Positions 1 to 10,508 of a stretch of 64,000 nt of DNA are shown here, in pieces. The stretch comes from Alopecurus myosuroides. Taxonomy: Eukaryota; Streptophyta; Magnoliopsida; Poales; Poaceae. Position 1 is the first letter of the stretch. The number at the start of each line of letters is the position of its first letter. The position numbers and the translations under genes are program-made. The stretch lies in the NCBI GenBank assembly GCA_028641055.1, contig CM054062.1, positions 139,480,682-139,544,681 of the forward strand, read 5' to 3'. The notes under the pieces are model-generated. The model worked only from the letters and a program-made list of their open reading frames with translations. It did not search any database and was not told the DNA's origin.

Positions 1-190
1 GGGGGGCGGGAATTTGAAAAAAGTGGGCCCGGGGAGGAGCGGGGGGAGCGGGGGGCGCCGGATTTGCGGTTTAGGGGCTAATTAGGGGGTAATTAGCCCA
101 CTATAAGTGTAATTTGGCCCATTTTTGAGCTGTTTAGGCATAATTGATCGTTTGAGGGTCATTTTAGTCCGAAAAAAATCAGGTTTTTGC

Positions 191-198
191 TATAAAAG
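191..198 (+). promoter_or_regulatory. TATA box of the left hAT-type gene piece
   Basis: TATAAAAG lies 50 bp upstream of the ATG at 248, with a CT-rich leader between, as expected for a plant Pol II core promoter. Confidence 0.5.
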
Positions 199-247
199 GG
201 GCTGCCCACCCTCTCATTTTTCACACACGGCTACACAAGCCACAAAC

Positions 248-505
248 ATGGCTGAACCACCACAAGCACCACCCAATGTGCCAGCACCCAACAATCCTTA
301 TGCAAATGGAGGGAGGCCAAGATGGCCGACGTTGGAGTTTTTCGATGAATTCTTTATCGAAAAGGATGGTGTTCTGCGGAGGATGTCTAGGTGCAAGAGG
401 GCTGATTGCAGGAGGGAGTTCTCGTTTGCCCCTACTCAAGGCAACGGCCACCTTGTAAGGCATCACAAGAGGCACGGTGAAAGAGACGCTGGCAACGGTC
501 ATTAG
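248..505 (+). pseudogene. BED-type zinc-finger N-terminal fragment of a hAT-like transposase
   Basis: The ATG at 248 follows a TATA box and opens an 85-residue frame. The first 30 residues are Pro/Ala/Asn-rich. The second half holds a zinc-finger-like pattern: C-x4-C (CKRADC) followed by GHLVRHHKRH, i.e. paired His about 20 residues later, like BED fingers at the N-terminus of hAT transposases. A full transposase has 600-800 residues; this frame stops directly after the finger and the DNA then becomes a tandem array. It is either a truncated transposase or a small finger protein encoded by a non-autonomous element. Spacing of the first Cys pair (x4, not x2) is unusual. Confidence 0.5.
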
Positions 506-588
506 TCATTTAGTCATTTAGTCTTTTAGAGTTAAACTGCACTCTTTTTCCTTCGTATAATAAGAAGGTTTTTAATAAGGCAGTTTTG

Positions 589-750
589 TATCATGTATCT
601 TTCTTTAAATGTATTATGTATCATGTATCTTTATTTAAATGTATTATGTATCATGTATCTTTCTTTAAATGTATTATGTATCATGTATCTTTATTTAAAT
701 GTATTATGTATCATGTATCTTTCTTTAAATGTATAACGTATCTTGTATGT
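589..750. repeat. 30-bp tandem repeat, about 5 copies
   Basis: The unit TATCATGTATCTTTNTTTAA plus ATGTATTATG repeats head to tail. Alternate copies differ at one base (TTTCTTT versus TTTATTT), giving a 60-bp higher-order period. It separates the two convergent hAT gene pieces. Confidence 0.9.
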
Positions 751-1007
751 TTTTTAATTTGATGATGCATCGTTTGTTAGAAGCACCGGCACATGCACTG
801 CCAGAAGTTCCGGCACCGCCGCTGCTAGATGAATGGTGTTCTTGGCTAGTTTGGATTTGGATATCTTGGCTAGTTTGGGTTTGGAACTGAGTGCCTTCTG
901 CTAAGTAGGCAATATCTTCGGGACGAAGTCCACATTCTTCTACGCTAACGTGGATCATCTGCTTGGGGACAAACCCATCGGGATATGGGTTAAAGAGGGG
1001 GATCCAT
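725..1007 (-). pseudogene. Second hAT-like transposase N-terminal fragment, frameshifted
   Basis: Reading right to left, a TATA box at 1091-1100 precedes an ATG at 1007. The first frame stops after five codons, but one base away it continues as LFNPYPDGFVPKQMIHVS and then an acidic, Gln/Ser-rich stretch to about 725. The FNPYPDGFVPKQ style is familiar to me from N-termini of grass hAT proteins upstream of the BED finger; the finger itself is missing. The piece is therefore truncated at the tandem array and broken by a single-base shift near 995. Family assignment is from motif memory only. Confidence 0.4.
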
Positions 1008-1090
1008 GGGATGAGAAGTGTGGGTGGTGATTCTGGTGAACTGATGATGTGTGAGATGAGTGGGTGTGCAAAATGCTGAGGTGAGAGGGC

Positions 1091-1100
1091 CTATTTATAG
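1091..1100 (-). promoter_or_regulatory. TATA box of the right hAT-type gene piece
   Basis: The reverse strand reads CTATAAATAG, 84-93 bp upstream of the ATG at 1007. Confidence 0.5.
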
Positions 1101-1526
1101 CAAAAATGCTAGGATTGAGGGGTTCAAATTCAAATTTCGTATTTTTATGCAAAAAAAATGACCAAACGGGCCCCAACTGGGCCGGCCGTGCCACGCTCCT
1201 GGCCCACCTTGCTCCCCCGTGTCGTTCCCCCCCGTGCCCCGACAGCCCCGCAGCGTCCCCTCCCCCGTGTCCCCCGTGCCCCCCCGTGCTCCCTGCCTGC
1301 CCCTACCGTGCCCAGCGTGCCCCCCGTGCCCGACCGTGCCCAGCGTGCCAGTCGTGCTCGTGCCGTGCCGGGCCGGCCCGCGTGCCGCGAAATGAAATCG
1401 GGCACGGGCACTAGCGGGCCCGTGCCGTTCCTTGGACCGTTAGCTGTGGGTCGTGCCGTGCTTGGGCCGTGCTTCCGAACCGTGCTTCGGGCCGACCAAA
1501 AAAGCACGGCCCGTTTGGCCACCTAT

Positions 1527-1883
1527 AGGTGGAGGGGGGGAAGCGACAGGGGAGGTTCACTCTCTCCTCGTGCTCGGTACGGAGAAAGAAGAAAGGGAGT
1601 TGGGATGGAAGTGGAGATGGGTGGGCTCGGTGGTTGGCTGGCCGATTGGCCTGGTTGGCTTGCTGGGCTACCCTGAGAACGTTTTTCTTTTCTTTTGACA
1701 AAACTGTTTAATAGAAAAAAAAGATTGGAGGTAGTAGAAAAAATTTCAGGAAGTTTAGAAAAACAAGGTTTTATACAATTTAATTTTGCTGACAGTTTAA
1801 AATGCACAAAGATGCATGATGCCATGATGTGAAAAAGAAAAACAACAAAAAATTCTATTTGGGGGAATACCCCGGGTGTTACA
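1527..1883 (-). mobile_element. Truncated 3' LTR of long-LTR Ty3/gypsy element D
   Basis: This stretch is a direct repeat of 5515-5869 with scattered substitutions and small indels. On the minus strand it begins TGTAACACCCGGGG, the expected LTR 5' edge. It is cut on the left by the hAT-like element. Together with the complete LTR at 2351-5869 it brackets the residual interior of element D. Confidence 0.8.
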
Positions 1884-2350
1884 GACGACACCACTAACAA
1901 GGGATTGCGCCCTCGCAATCCGACCAACGCCAAGAGAGAGAGAAAAGTCAGTCTATCGAGTCTTCGGTCAACTTGTTTATCTTCTCGACACCACTAACAA
2001 GAGATTCTTACTCGCGTTGAAGACGATGTCGTTCCATCGAGAATCTTCCGAAGATCGAACTTGTTAGGGAAAAGGCTAAAAGAACGTACACCCACGTAGG
2101 ATCCTAAAATTTGAAAGATAGGTACGAAAGCAGACTTTAAAACAAATAAGATAGGAGAAGTGGAATAGAGATAAGGATAAAATAAGCATCCTACTAACAT
2201 GTTTCCAAAATAGGTTTAGCACAAATAGTTTTGACACTCTACAAACATGACCGTTAGCGAGGTTATCCTACAGGCTTTGCGGACCCGTTGCTTCGATAAC
2301 CATTCGTATCGAAACAACATTGGGAATCGGAACCATGCTCTGATACCATT
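1884..2350 (-). mobile_element. Residual interior of element D with tRNA-Met primer-binding site
   Basis: Only 467 bp separate the two LTR copies. On the minus strand the first bases after the complete LTR contain TGGTATCAGAGC (plus 2337-2348), the classic binding site complementary to the 3' end of initiator tRNA-Met. No gag, protease or polymerase frame remains and no polypurine tract is visible before the 3' LTR. The string CGACACCACTAACAAG occurs twice (near 1887 and 1987), which may mark a deletion. D is thus a deletion derivative mobilisable only in trans. Confidence 0.75.
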
Positions 2351-5300
2351 TGTGACGCCCCTAGATCGGGTAATATGGGGATTTCAGCGTTCCGCCAGAA
2401 TCCACATAATATCTGATCCGGAGTTGTCATTTCTGATACCGTTACAACAGTTCACGAATAATCCACGACAACAGAAGAGATATATACAAGATGACTCAAA
2501 CGAGTCAAGGATACAACTGATACAATACAAAGATCCAAATAACAGCGGAAGACAAAATATTATCCGACTACGAACAAGATACAAATTGGACTAAGAGTCC
2601 TGAAGATAACCGATGGCGTCCAATCCCTGCCCAGGCCAAGCCGGAGGGATTTCCAATCTAACGTCGTCAACTTCAAACCTGCTGACTGCATTGTGAATAC
2701 AGCCCCGAATCATGGGGTCAGTACTTGAAGGTACCGGCAGGCGGAAAGCAATACTCACAAGATACCAATGCAACCAGTCATCACAAGATACAAATACTTT
2801 GGGTACAAAGGAAGAGGTTGGTGTAAAGAGGCGGCAGCGGGCGGCACTAAGCAATCTACAGATACACGCTACAACTCTCGTCTATTAGAAAGAGATGAGA
2901 AAGCTCGACAAAACCAACTACAACTACTCACCAAAGCAAACCCATCCAGGATTTACCCCCCATCAACCAATGCTAGGAGGCAACCCGAGGAAAAACTCAC
3001 ACATGTTGAAACAGTAATCTCGTTATCGCACATGTTAACAAATATCATTAGGTGTAAGTTATCTGACCCTTGTTAGCCAGCACTTTCTCCAAGATCGTCA
3101 CATAAGCGCGGACGACACGCCTTCTCGGAAAGATTTAACCCTGCAGGGATGCACCAATGTACCCGTACACGCTCAATCAATCCACATCCACAAAGGCAGG
3201 ATATCTCGACATGACCGTTCCTATCACCACTTTCAAGTCCTGGGAAGCCACCCATCTGAGTTGACCCGCGTCAAGAGTCCGGCCGTAAACTCCGTAGCGG
3301 CTCAAAAGTTTTCGACTACGTGCAAGACGGATCAAACCAAGTAGGAACTGTCCGTTCGCACGTACCGCACATGTATGACCCCCCAATCTCATAACCTCTC
3401 GTTATCAATGAAATGTGTATATGCGTATGAGCAAATGGAACACTCGAACTAGTTGTGGCTCCCAAGACCATCATAGGATCTAGTACTAAGTCAAGGGGGT
3501 TCCCATACACACCTCCCGCGAGTGGTTAGTGCGCTCGTTCTTGGATCAGCGGACAAGAACCTTTTCCTAAGGCGACACCAGAGGGACCAAAAGCCTCGAG
3601 GGGCCTCCCACCGGTGGCTTAACTCGATTTCAAATTTTATTATTACCCCCAAGAGTTAAGATCATTTTTTTAATCAAGTTGAGCCAACCTATCATACTAG
3701 TTAGGTGACAAGGAACCAAACTCGCCAAACAACCTAAGCATGCGCTACGACTCACAAGGCCAACAAGAAAACAAACATGTCATAGGAGGTGGGAGATGGG
3801 GCTATATCATGGCTGCAAGATAAACATATGATAGGATCGAGACACAAGCATCGAATCATAAGGCTAGAATAAAGACAACGGAAAGAATCGGTAACAAGTG
3901 AGGAAAGGCAGCCATAGGTAGCAAGTGAGTAAATCTTGCCTGGAATCTAGCTTGTAGAGATAGCAGAACTTGTTGTTGCTCATGTCATCTTAACGTTCTA
4001 TCCGCGAAGAAGCAAAACACTAAAAGAAGCCAAAGATGCAACACTTACTACTACGGCAAAAGATCCAGCATGATCAAGATGTGGATGCATGACATGCGGG
4101 ATGCAACTAAACCAATTTAAGCGGAACCGGAATCCCAATGATTAATTATAGGCTTGAGTTGTTTTATCTAACCATCGAAATTACATATTGTTTAGCATGG
4201 AGAACAATTCATAGGTGAGTGACACAAGATTAAATGGAATAGGGTACCAATTGAATTAAAATGCCCAACACATTCCATGTTTATTAATTAGGTGGACATG
4301 CATAACAGTACTAAGATGCAAGATGCAAACATGAGCATGGATGACATATTAATATTCCTTGCATTCTTCGGATGAAAATAGACATAAAGTTTGCATTATT
4401 TGGATTAGTAAAACAAAAGATATTAGCATTACAAGGTTGGGGTGTTTTCTGAAAAGGCAGGGACCTATTGTGAGGAAAAACAGAGACTGTGAGGGCTTCG
4501 TTGCAAAAACGGAAAGCCAGGGGTCTGGGTGCGAATGTTTTCAGATCTGGATCTGGTCGCACCGACGTGGAGGTAGCCGGAGCGGATGACATGCGGGCCC
4601 TCCGGGGTCAATGACGGGTGGGGCTCAGCTGTGCGCAGTAAATTGGGAAAAAAAGGGGAGGCAATTGCGTCCGCAGGGATTCGAACCTGGGATCCGGGGT
4701 GCAGAGCGGAGCGTTATAGCCACTGGGCCATGCTGCTGTTGGTGATAGGTTACAGATCCAACCCAATAAGATGTAACTCAGCGCGGTTAACTGAATTTTT
4801 GACACCAAATATTCAGAGAACATGACGGGAACGGAGACAAGATGAAGGACGACGGCATCCTGCAGCGGGCGACGCTCGACGTTACTCTGCTCGTGTAGTG
4901 GTGAAGGAACGGTGCATGGGAAATCATGTGGGTCTGTGAGAGCAACCACGGGAGGAGGGGGCCAAGCCAAATCTCAATATTTCGAACACAAACTTGCAGC
5001 CATGGACGCCATGGCGAACATGAACAGCGATGAACTGCAGCGGTGCCGCACGACGGCGACACCCAGAGCAAAGAGGATAGGAAGAGGAGAGGTGTCTCGG
5101 AGGACGAAAGCTCACCGCGAGGTTTCCGGCGTGGTCGTACGATGCGTGGACGAAGGAGACGGTCGGTAGACGACCATGGCATCCACACGGACAGAGGAGG
5201 AAGAAGAGCTCGGCGTCGACGTCTTGGGTTGCTCCGGCTTCGGATCTTCTGTGTAGAGGAGGAGGGGATCACGGAGGTTCGATTCCCGCGGTCAGATCGT

Positions 5301-5869
5301 CTTGACGGAGACCATGACGGCAGGGCGGCGACAAGGAGGTCCTTCCGTGCTCTCTCTCTCTACCCAAAATTCAGGGGAAGAAAGAACAGAGAGGGGAAGG
5401 AGAGGTGGCGGCGGAAGGAGAGGGGAAGAGGAGAGGCTAGGGTTTCTGGCTTGGAGGAGGGGAAGATAAGAAGGAAGGGAGGAGGGGACTATGGAGGTGT
5501 GGTGGTGGTGGTTTTGTGGTGGAGGGGGGAAAGCGACAGGGGAGGTTCACGCTCTCGTCGTGCTCGGTACGGACAGAGAAGAAAGGGAGTTGGGCTGGAA
5601 GTGGAGATGGGTGGGCTCGGTGGTTGGCTGGCCGGTTGGCCTGGTTGTCTTGCTGGGTTACCCTGAGAACGTTTTTCTTTTCTTTTGACAAAATTGTTTA
5701 ATAGAAAAAAGATTGGAGGTAGTAGAACAATTTCAGGAAGTTTAGAAAAACAAGGTTTTATACAATTTAATTTGCTGACAGTTTAAAATGCACAAAGATG
5801 CATGATGCCATGACGCGAAAAAGAAAAACAACAAACAATTCTATTTGGGGGAAAACCCCGGGTGTTACA
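2351..5869 (-). mobile_element. Complete 3.5-kb LTR (5' LTR) of element D
   Basis: Plus-strand edges are TGTGACGCCC and GGGTGTTACA, an imperfect inverted terminal pair. The tRNA-Met site directly to the left makes this the 5' LTR of a minus-strand element. LTRs of 2-5 kb with this primer site are known from the Tekay/Del chromovirus lineage, so that lineage is my inference. The right part (4900-5670) is GC-rich with long chance frames; none has domain support. The LTR joins the gag sequence at 5870 directly, as if D had inserted into it. Confidence 0.75.
4665..4737 (-). other. tRNA-like sequence with Pol III A and B boxes inside LTR D
   Basis: The minus strand has TGGCCCAGTGGC (plus 4719-4730), 11 of 12 matches to the A-box consensus, and GGTTCGAATCC (plus 4677-4687), an exact B box, at normal spacing. 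The acceptor and T stems pair poorly, so it is not an intact tRNA gene. It may be a tRNA pseudogene or the head of a tRNA-derived SINE captured by the LTR. Confidence 0.55.
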
Positions 5870-7541
5870 CGTATCCACACCATCACCATGAACAAGACCG
5901 TCCTCAACAACATCTCAATGAACAAGACCACCCTCCACAACATCATGAGCAAAATGATAGTGAGCGTCGTGAAGCACGCCTCCACCGTCATCACCAACTA
6001 CATCCTAATGATCACCACGTCATCCTCCTCATGAAGAACGACTTCTTCATCAACAAGCACGTCAACAACAAAGTGAGGATTACCCATATGATGAATCTAT
6101 TCCTATCTATGATGAAGACCCCAATGAGAACCACCATCGTAGCAATGAAAACAACAACATGAGCACTACTCGAGTAAATGTCCCTAAGTTCCATGGAGAC
6201 TCCGACCCGGATGTTTACCTCTCTTGGGATCTCAAAGTTGACAACATCTTCCACACTCACAACTTTAGTGATGATAAAAAGGTAGCAACGGCTTCTCTTG
6301 AGTTGGAAGGCTATGCACTCTTGTGGTGGGAAAAAGTGCAAAACCAAAGGATAGCCAACCGCTTACCTCCTATCACAACTTGGAATGAGATGAGAGAAGT
6401 TATGCATGCTCGATTCGTACCTCTTCACTACAAGCGAGATCTACTCAAGAAGCTACAAGATCTCAAGCAAGGATTGAAAACGGTTGATGAGTACTACAAG
6501 GAAATGGAAATTTCCATGACTAGAGCAAAGGTAACGGAACCTCAAGACCACACAATGGCTTGTTTCCTCAATGGCCTCACTCACCCCATCAAGAGAATCG
6601 TGGATTTTGAATCGTATGACAATCTTGTTGGCCTTGTCCATCAAGCTCTGAAGGTCGAGCACCAACTATTCGCTGATCTCAAGTATGCGAAGCAAAAGGC
6701 CTACTTCTCCTCTAAGTCCTTGACCTCGACGCCTCCAATGGCTCAAGATTCTACACCAGATTCCTCTAAAGGGAATCCAAGAGCTCCAAATGCAAGAACA
6801 AAGCCTCCTCAACTCTTTAAGAAACAAGTGCCTACCACCAGCACAAGTGCCCCGTAAGTCAAGTCTGGCTCCATAACTTGCTTCAAATATGGTGGTAATG
6901 GACACAAGTCCTTTAAATGCTCCAACAAGATGATCATGATTGTCAACCAAGATGGTGAACGTGACTCAATGAGTGAAGATGAGTACTATGCTATGCACCA
7001 AATCATTTTCAACCCCTTGGATGAAGAACAACTTGATGATGAAAGCGTCTATTGTGATGTGGAAAAAAGCCCATCCTTGGTGGTTACACGAGTGCTAACA
7101 ACATCCCCTGAAGAAGAGCAAGATCAACGTTGCAACCTCTTCGAAACAAGAGCCGAAATCAATGGAAAGTCCATTAAGGTCATCATCGATGGTGGAAGTT
7201 GCCACAAACTTGCTAGAAAAGAGCTTTGTGACAAGTTGCATTTGCCATACAAGAAACACCCTCATCCCTACCATGTGCAATGGATTAGTGACTCTGGAAC
7301 CTTCAAGATACAAAAAATGTTCCAAGTTTCATTCAAGATTTGTCCATATGAAGACACTGTGGAGTGTGATGTGGTTCCAATGAATGTGTGCCATCTTCTA
7401 CTTGGCAGACCTTGGCAATATGATAAGGGTGCAATGCATGATGGACGCACCAATAAACACTCATACAAGTGGAACAACAAGAACTTTGTGCTCCGTCCTA
7501 TGTCTCCAAACCAAATTATCGCCGACAACGCCAAGATTTGA
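5870..7541 (+). pseudogene. Ty3/gypsy gag-protease gene, broken (element E)
   Basis: A His/Gln/Glu-rich N-terminal region (5870-6150) ends in the acidic motif SIPIYDEDPNE and runs into a capsid-type gag domain from 6159 (VPKFHGDSDPDVYLSW, then a WWEKV stretch and DEYYKEM). A zinc knuckle follows at 6880-6930 (CFKYGGNGHKSFKC) and then a retropepsin-like domain with VIIDGGSC near 7190 and LLLGRPWQYD near 7405. Breaks: a one-base deletion near 6020, an in-frame TAA at 6855, and Tyr in place of the second Cys of the knuckle. The frame ends at 7541; no reverse transcriptase follows. LTR D abuts it on the left. It is related to the coding part of element R at 15521-19318. Confidence 0.85.
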
Positions 7542-7686
7542 TACTATGTGATACTTAGATTGTCCGAGATTCGATCTTTGCTATATCCTTACCTAGTTCA
7601 ATGTCGTTACCAACAAGCACATCTACTTGTTCCAGTGACATTGCATCTCCATGACCTAGTCAAATGGTTGCAAGCTTTACTTGATG
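7542..7686. other. Short non-coding tail of element E before the F insertion
   Basis: No frame or motif is visible. Its last five bases, TGATG, are the target-site duplication of the element that follows. Confidence 0.5.
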
Positions 7687-8843
7687 TGTCGGGGATATGG
7701 CCCCGGGTACCCTATAGTTGGTGACTTCACAGATGAATAGAAGACACAAATCAATTAATATAGAGAAGAAAATCAAAAAAATATAGAAACATAAAAGAAG
7801 CAAGTGATGGCCAGCCTGGGCCGACACAGGCGCAGCCCAGGCCAGCATACAGCTATACTGCTGACAGACATGTCATGTGGACGACACATTTGATCCCCCG
7901 ACACTGTTCATCTGACATAACGGCACTGTTCATCTGACATATCCTAGACGACATACATGTCCTGGTGGCATCCGAGCGACACTGTACATCCGACATACCC
8001 CAGACGACATACATGTCCTGGTGTCATCCTGGCGACACTGTTCATCACCGACATTGTTCATCCGACATACCCCAGCCGGCATACATGTCCTGGTCTACCT
8101 CGACCAACACGCAGGATCTTCATCGACATGCCAAGGCCAAGTCGTCCCCCTGATGGATGTCACTCCCTTGTGTCGGCCTTGGGACGCCCCTTGCTCAGAC
8201 CGACACACGCTCCATCAACCAGCGCTACCAGATACCAGTAATCCTCAGGGGAGGATAGGAACGATGACCAAGCCAAGTACGACAAGGACAAGACAAAGGA
8301 CAGGCAGGGATGTGCTACCCATGCCCCTGACAGAGCAATAGTGTATCGTTGTAGCCATTCTCAGGCCACCACCAACAGTACCGCACTGTTGGTGTATAGT
8401 ACCGATTAGATCCCGGTAGTCAATTCTCTAACATTGTAAAGTGCTCAGTGTGTTGTACCTTGTGGGGCACCCCTTGTCCCCTGGGCTGCCTATATAAGGA
8501 GCGCTAGGGGGAAGCGCGGATGGGCAACCCTTGGGGGCTCATTTTCCCCCAGCTCACGTACGAGCTCCTCCTTCCTCTAGTTCTTGAGCGCGCACAGTAG
8601 GCCTCATATAGGCGTAGCTTATACAGCTCAAGGCGCACCATTTTAACTCGGATATCCAGCTTCGTATACAGTCAGACATGCATGAGTAGGGGTTTTACCT
8701 CCTCACGAGGACCCTGAACCTGGGTACATCTTGTGTCTTCCTTGTCCTCTCTCCGGCGCGCTATCCCTCCCCGGATACCAACAGCGTCCATCGGCCCCCA
8801 ACTTAAGCCATCCTATGGCATCTGCCGTGATACCACCACGACA
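7687..8843 (+). repeat. 5' LTR of element F
   Basis: Direct repeat of 10509-11695. It contains several copies of a CGACA-CTGTTCATC-type unit at 7860-8100, a TATA box TATATAAGGA at 8491-8500, and ends at the primer site. Confidence 0.9.
8491..8500 (+). promoter_or_regulatory. TATA box in the F 5' LTR
   Basis: TATATAAGGA, with the same motif at 11345-11353 in the 3' LTR. It fits the U3/R start of the element transcript. Confidence 0.55.
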
Positions 8844-8862
8844 GTTGGCGCCCACCATGAGG
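8844..8862 (+). other. Primer-binding site of F, tRNA-Lys type
   Basis: TTGGCGCCCACCATGAGG follows the LTR end. It matches, with one or two changes, the complement of the 3' end of tRNA-Lys (GGTGGGCGCCA). Element A1 has the same site at 31991-32010. Confidence 0.7.
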
Positions 8863-9475
8863 CTAGCAGCAGCGCTGGCTGGAGTTTCCATACGTACGGT
8901 ACCGTCTTCATCAACTCGGGGACTCGACGTCGCCATTACCACCCGCAGTCTAGCTTGCCACTTTAGGCAAATGCTGGCATAGTCTTCACCAATGATCATC
9001 GTCAAGAGATCCCGGGTAATTGCCCTTCGATGGCTCGGCCCATGTCAGTTCTATCCATCCAGTATGCACCAACAATGCTCCGTGGGTATTTACCATATAT
9101 TCCCCGAATAACACTCGGGGACCGCGAGCCTCTAGCAGGTTAAGCTGTTTTCCCCGGGACCGAGATGTCTTGACCCAAGGACTGGCCAGTTATTCTATTT
9201 TATGGCATCTCCTACGTAATATCTTCTAGGCGTTAAAAATAGCTTGGGGACTCGATTGAAGTCGATACAGCATCCTTATGCATAGAGTTGCTGCTAGAAT
9301 TAATATTTATCTTGGGTATGCGCAAACTAATTTTATCTGTTGGTGGAACTGTTGTTGAGGTTAAATATCTGCTATGTGTATGCATTGACTAACCTTGTAT
9401 GTTGGCATGGATATTCCCGGGTGAGAATTCATCACCAAATATTATGCCTTTGTCGGTCATCTCGACTTCCCAAAG

Positions 9476-9655
9476 TATCATGGCATCATGCAATATCCCC
9501 AGATCACCGTTTATTTCGGTTTGCCAAAGTATCATGGCATCATGCAATTTCCCCAGATTGTCATTTATTTCGGTTTGCCAAAATATCATGGCAACATGCA
9601 ATGTCTCGGAATCGCCGTTTATTTTGGTTTACCAAAGGTATCATGGTTCTTCAAC
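9476..9655. repeat. 54-bp tandem repeat, about 3.3 copies, inside F
   Basis: Units begin TATCATGGCATCATGCAAT at 9476, 9530 and 9584, with a partial copy at 9639. Later copies drift. Confidence 0.85.
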
Positions 9656-9781
9656 TATCTCAAATAAACGAGTATCTCGGTTCGTCAAATATGATATATG
9701 TCAATGCCCGTGGAGGCGATATGACAACTCGGCCCATACAGGCTATATGTCGATCCAGCTCATGTTGGCGGCATACGACTC

Positions 9782-10116
9782 CGGTAATGCCCGAGATGGC
9801 TAAAAACCGGCATATGACTTCGGTAATGCCCGAGATGGCTAAAAACCGGCATACGACTACGGTAATGCTCGAGATGGCTAAAAACCGGCATACGACTTCG
9901 GTAATGCCCGAGATGGCTAAAAACCGGCATACGACTTCGGTAATGTCCGAGATGGATAAAAAACTTTGGTAATGCCCGAGATGGATAAAACCGACATATG
10001 AGTTCGGTAATGCCCGATATGGCTAACAACCGACCTATGACTTCGATAATGCCCGAGATGGCTAAAAACCGAAATATGACTTCGGCAATGCCTGAGATGG
10101 CTAAAAACCAATATAT
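9782..10116. repeat. 39-bp minisatellite, about 8-9 copies, inside F
   Basis: The unit starts CGGTAATGCCCGAGATGGCT and continues AAAAACCGGCATACGACTT. Central copies are nearly identical; outer copies are diverged and one is shortened near 9955. Confidence 0.9.
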
Positions 10117-10430
10117 GATGATGCCCTAGCAGGCTATATGTCGATTCAGCCCAGTCTGGTGACATATGATTTCAGTAAATGCCCAAGTTGGCTATAAACT
10201 GACATATGACAAAGCCCAAGTTGGCAATATGTCGACAATGCCCATGCATGCAATATATGATGCCGACATAGCCCATGAAGGCTAGACGTCGATGAGACAA
10301 TGCCCAAGATGGCTATATATCGACAATTCCCATGCATGAAATATATACACCGACATAGCCCATAAAGGCTAGACGTCGATGAGACATTGGCCCGAATTGG
10401 CTATATACTTTTTTAGCCCATGCAGACTAT
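10117..10430. repeat. Irregular repeats related to the 39-bp array
   Basis: Motifs AATGCCCAAGTTGGCTATA, GCCCATGCATG and GCCCATGAAGGCTAGACGTC recur two or more times with changing spacing. It looks like an older, scrambled part of the same array. Confidence 0.6.
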
Positions 10431-10496
10431 GTTTTGGTACCAACCCTGTGATAACATTTGGAGAGCCTATGTGCGACTCTACGAGTCCCACCTAGC

Positions 10497-10508
10497 CTCG
10501 GGGACTAC
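10497..10508 (+). other. Polypurine-tract region of F
   Basis: CTCGGGGACTAC lies immediately before the TGTCGGGG of the 3' LTR, a common position and wording for grass gypsy elements. Confidence 0.6.

Larger units (their letters stand above)
1..1526. mobile_element. hAT-like DNA transposon remnant, left end outside window
   Basis: The block ends on the right where the sequence becomes the long LTR also found at 5515-5869. Its right 400 bp are GC-rich and repeat short motifs such as CGTGCC, GGCCGTGC and GGGCCGG; the edge reads GGCCACCTATAGG. In the reverse direction this resembles the subterminal sequence of many grass hAT elements. Inside are two convergent N-terminal gene pieces, each with its own TATA box, separated by a 30-bp tandem array. 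No DDE catalytic core or hATC dimerisation domain is present, so the element is non-autonomous as seen. Family assignment is inference; the left end lies before the window. Confidence 0.55.

Noticed and set aside
1145..1676. Overlapping long frames on both strands in the GC-rich block
   Set aside because: Low-complexity Pro/Ala/Arg translation of a CGTGCC-rich transposon end; frames on both strands are equally long and none has a domain.
5043..5691. 207-codon plus-strand frame inside LTR D
   Set aside because: Arg/Gly-rich translation of a GC-rich LTR; part of it is repeated as LTR sequence at 1529-1700, and there is no recognisable domain.
9782..10116. CRISPR-like array
   Set aside because: Units are contiguous 39-bp tandem copies without distinct spacers, inside a plant LTR element.
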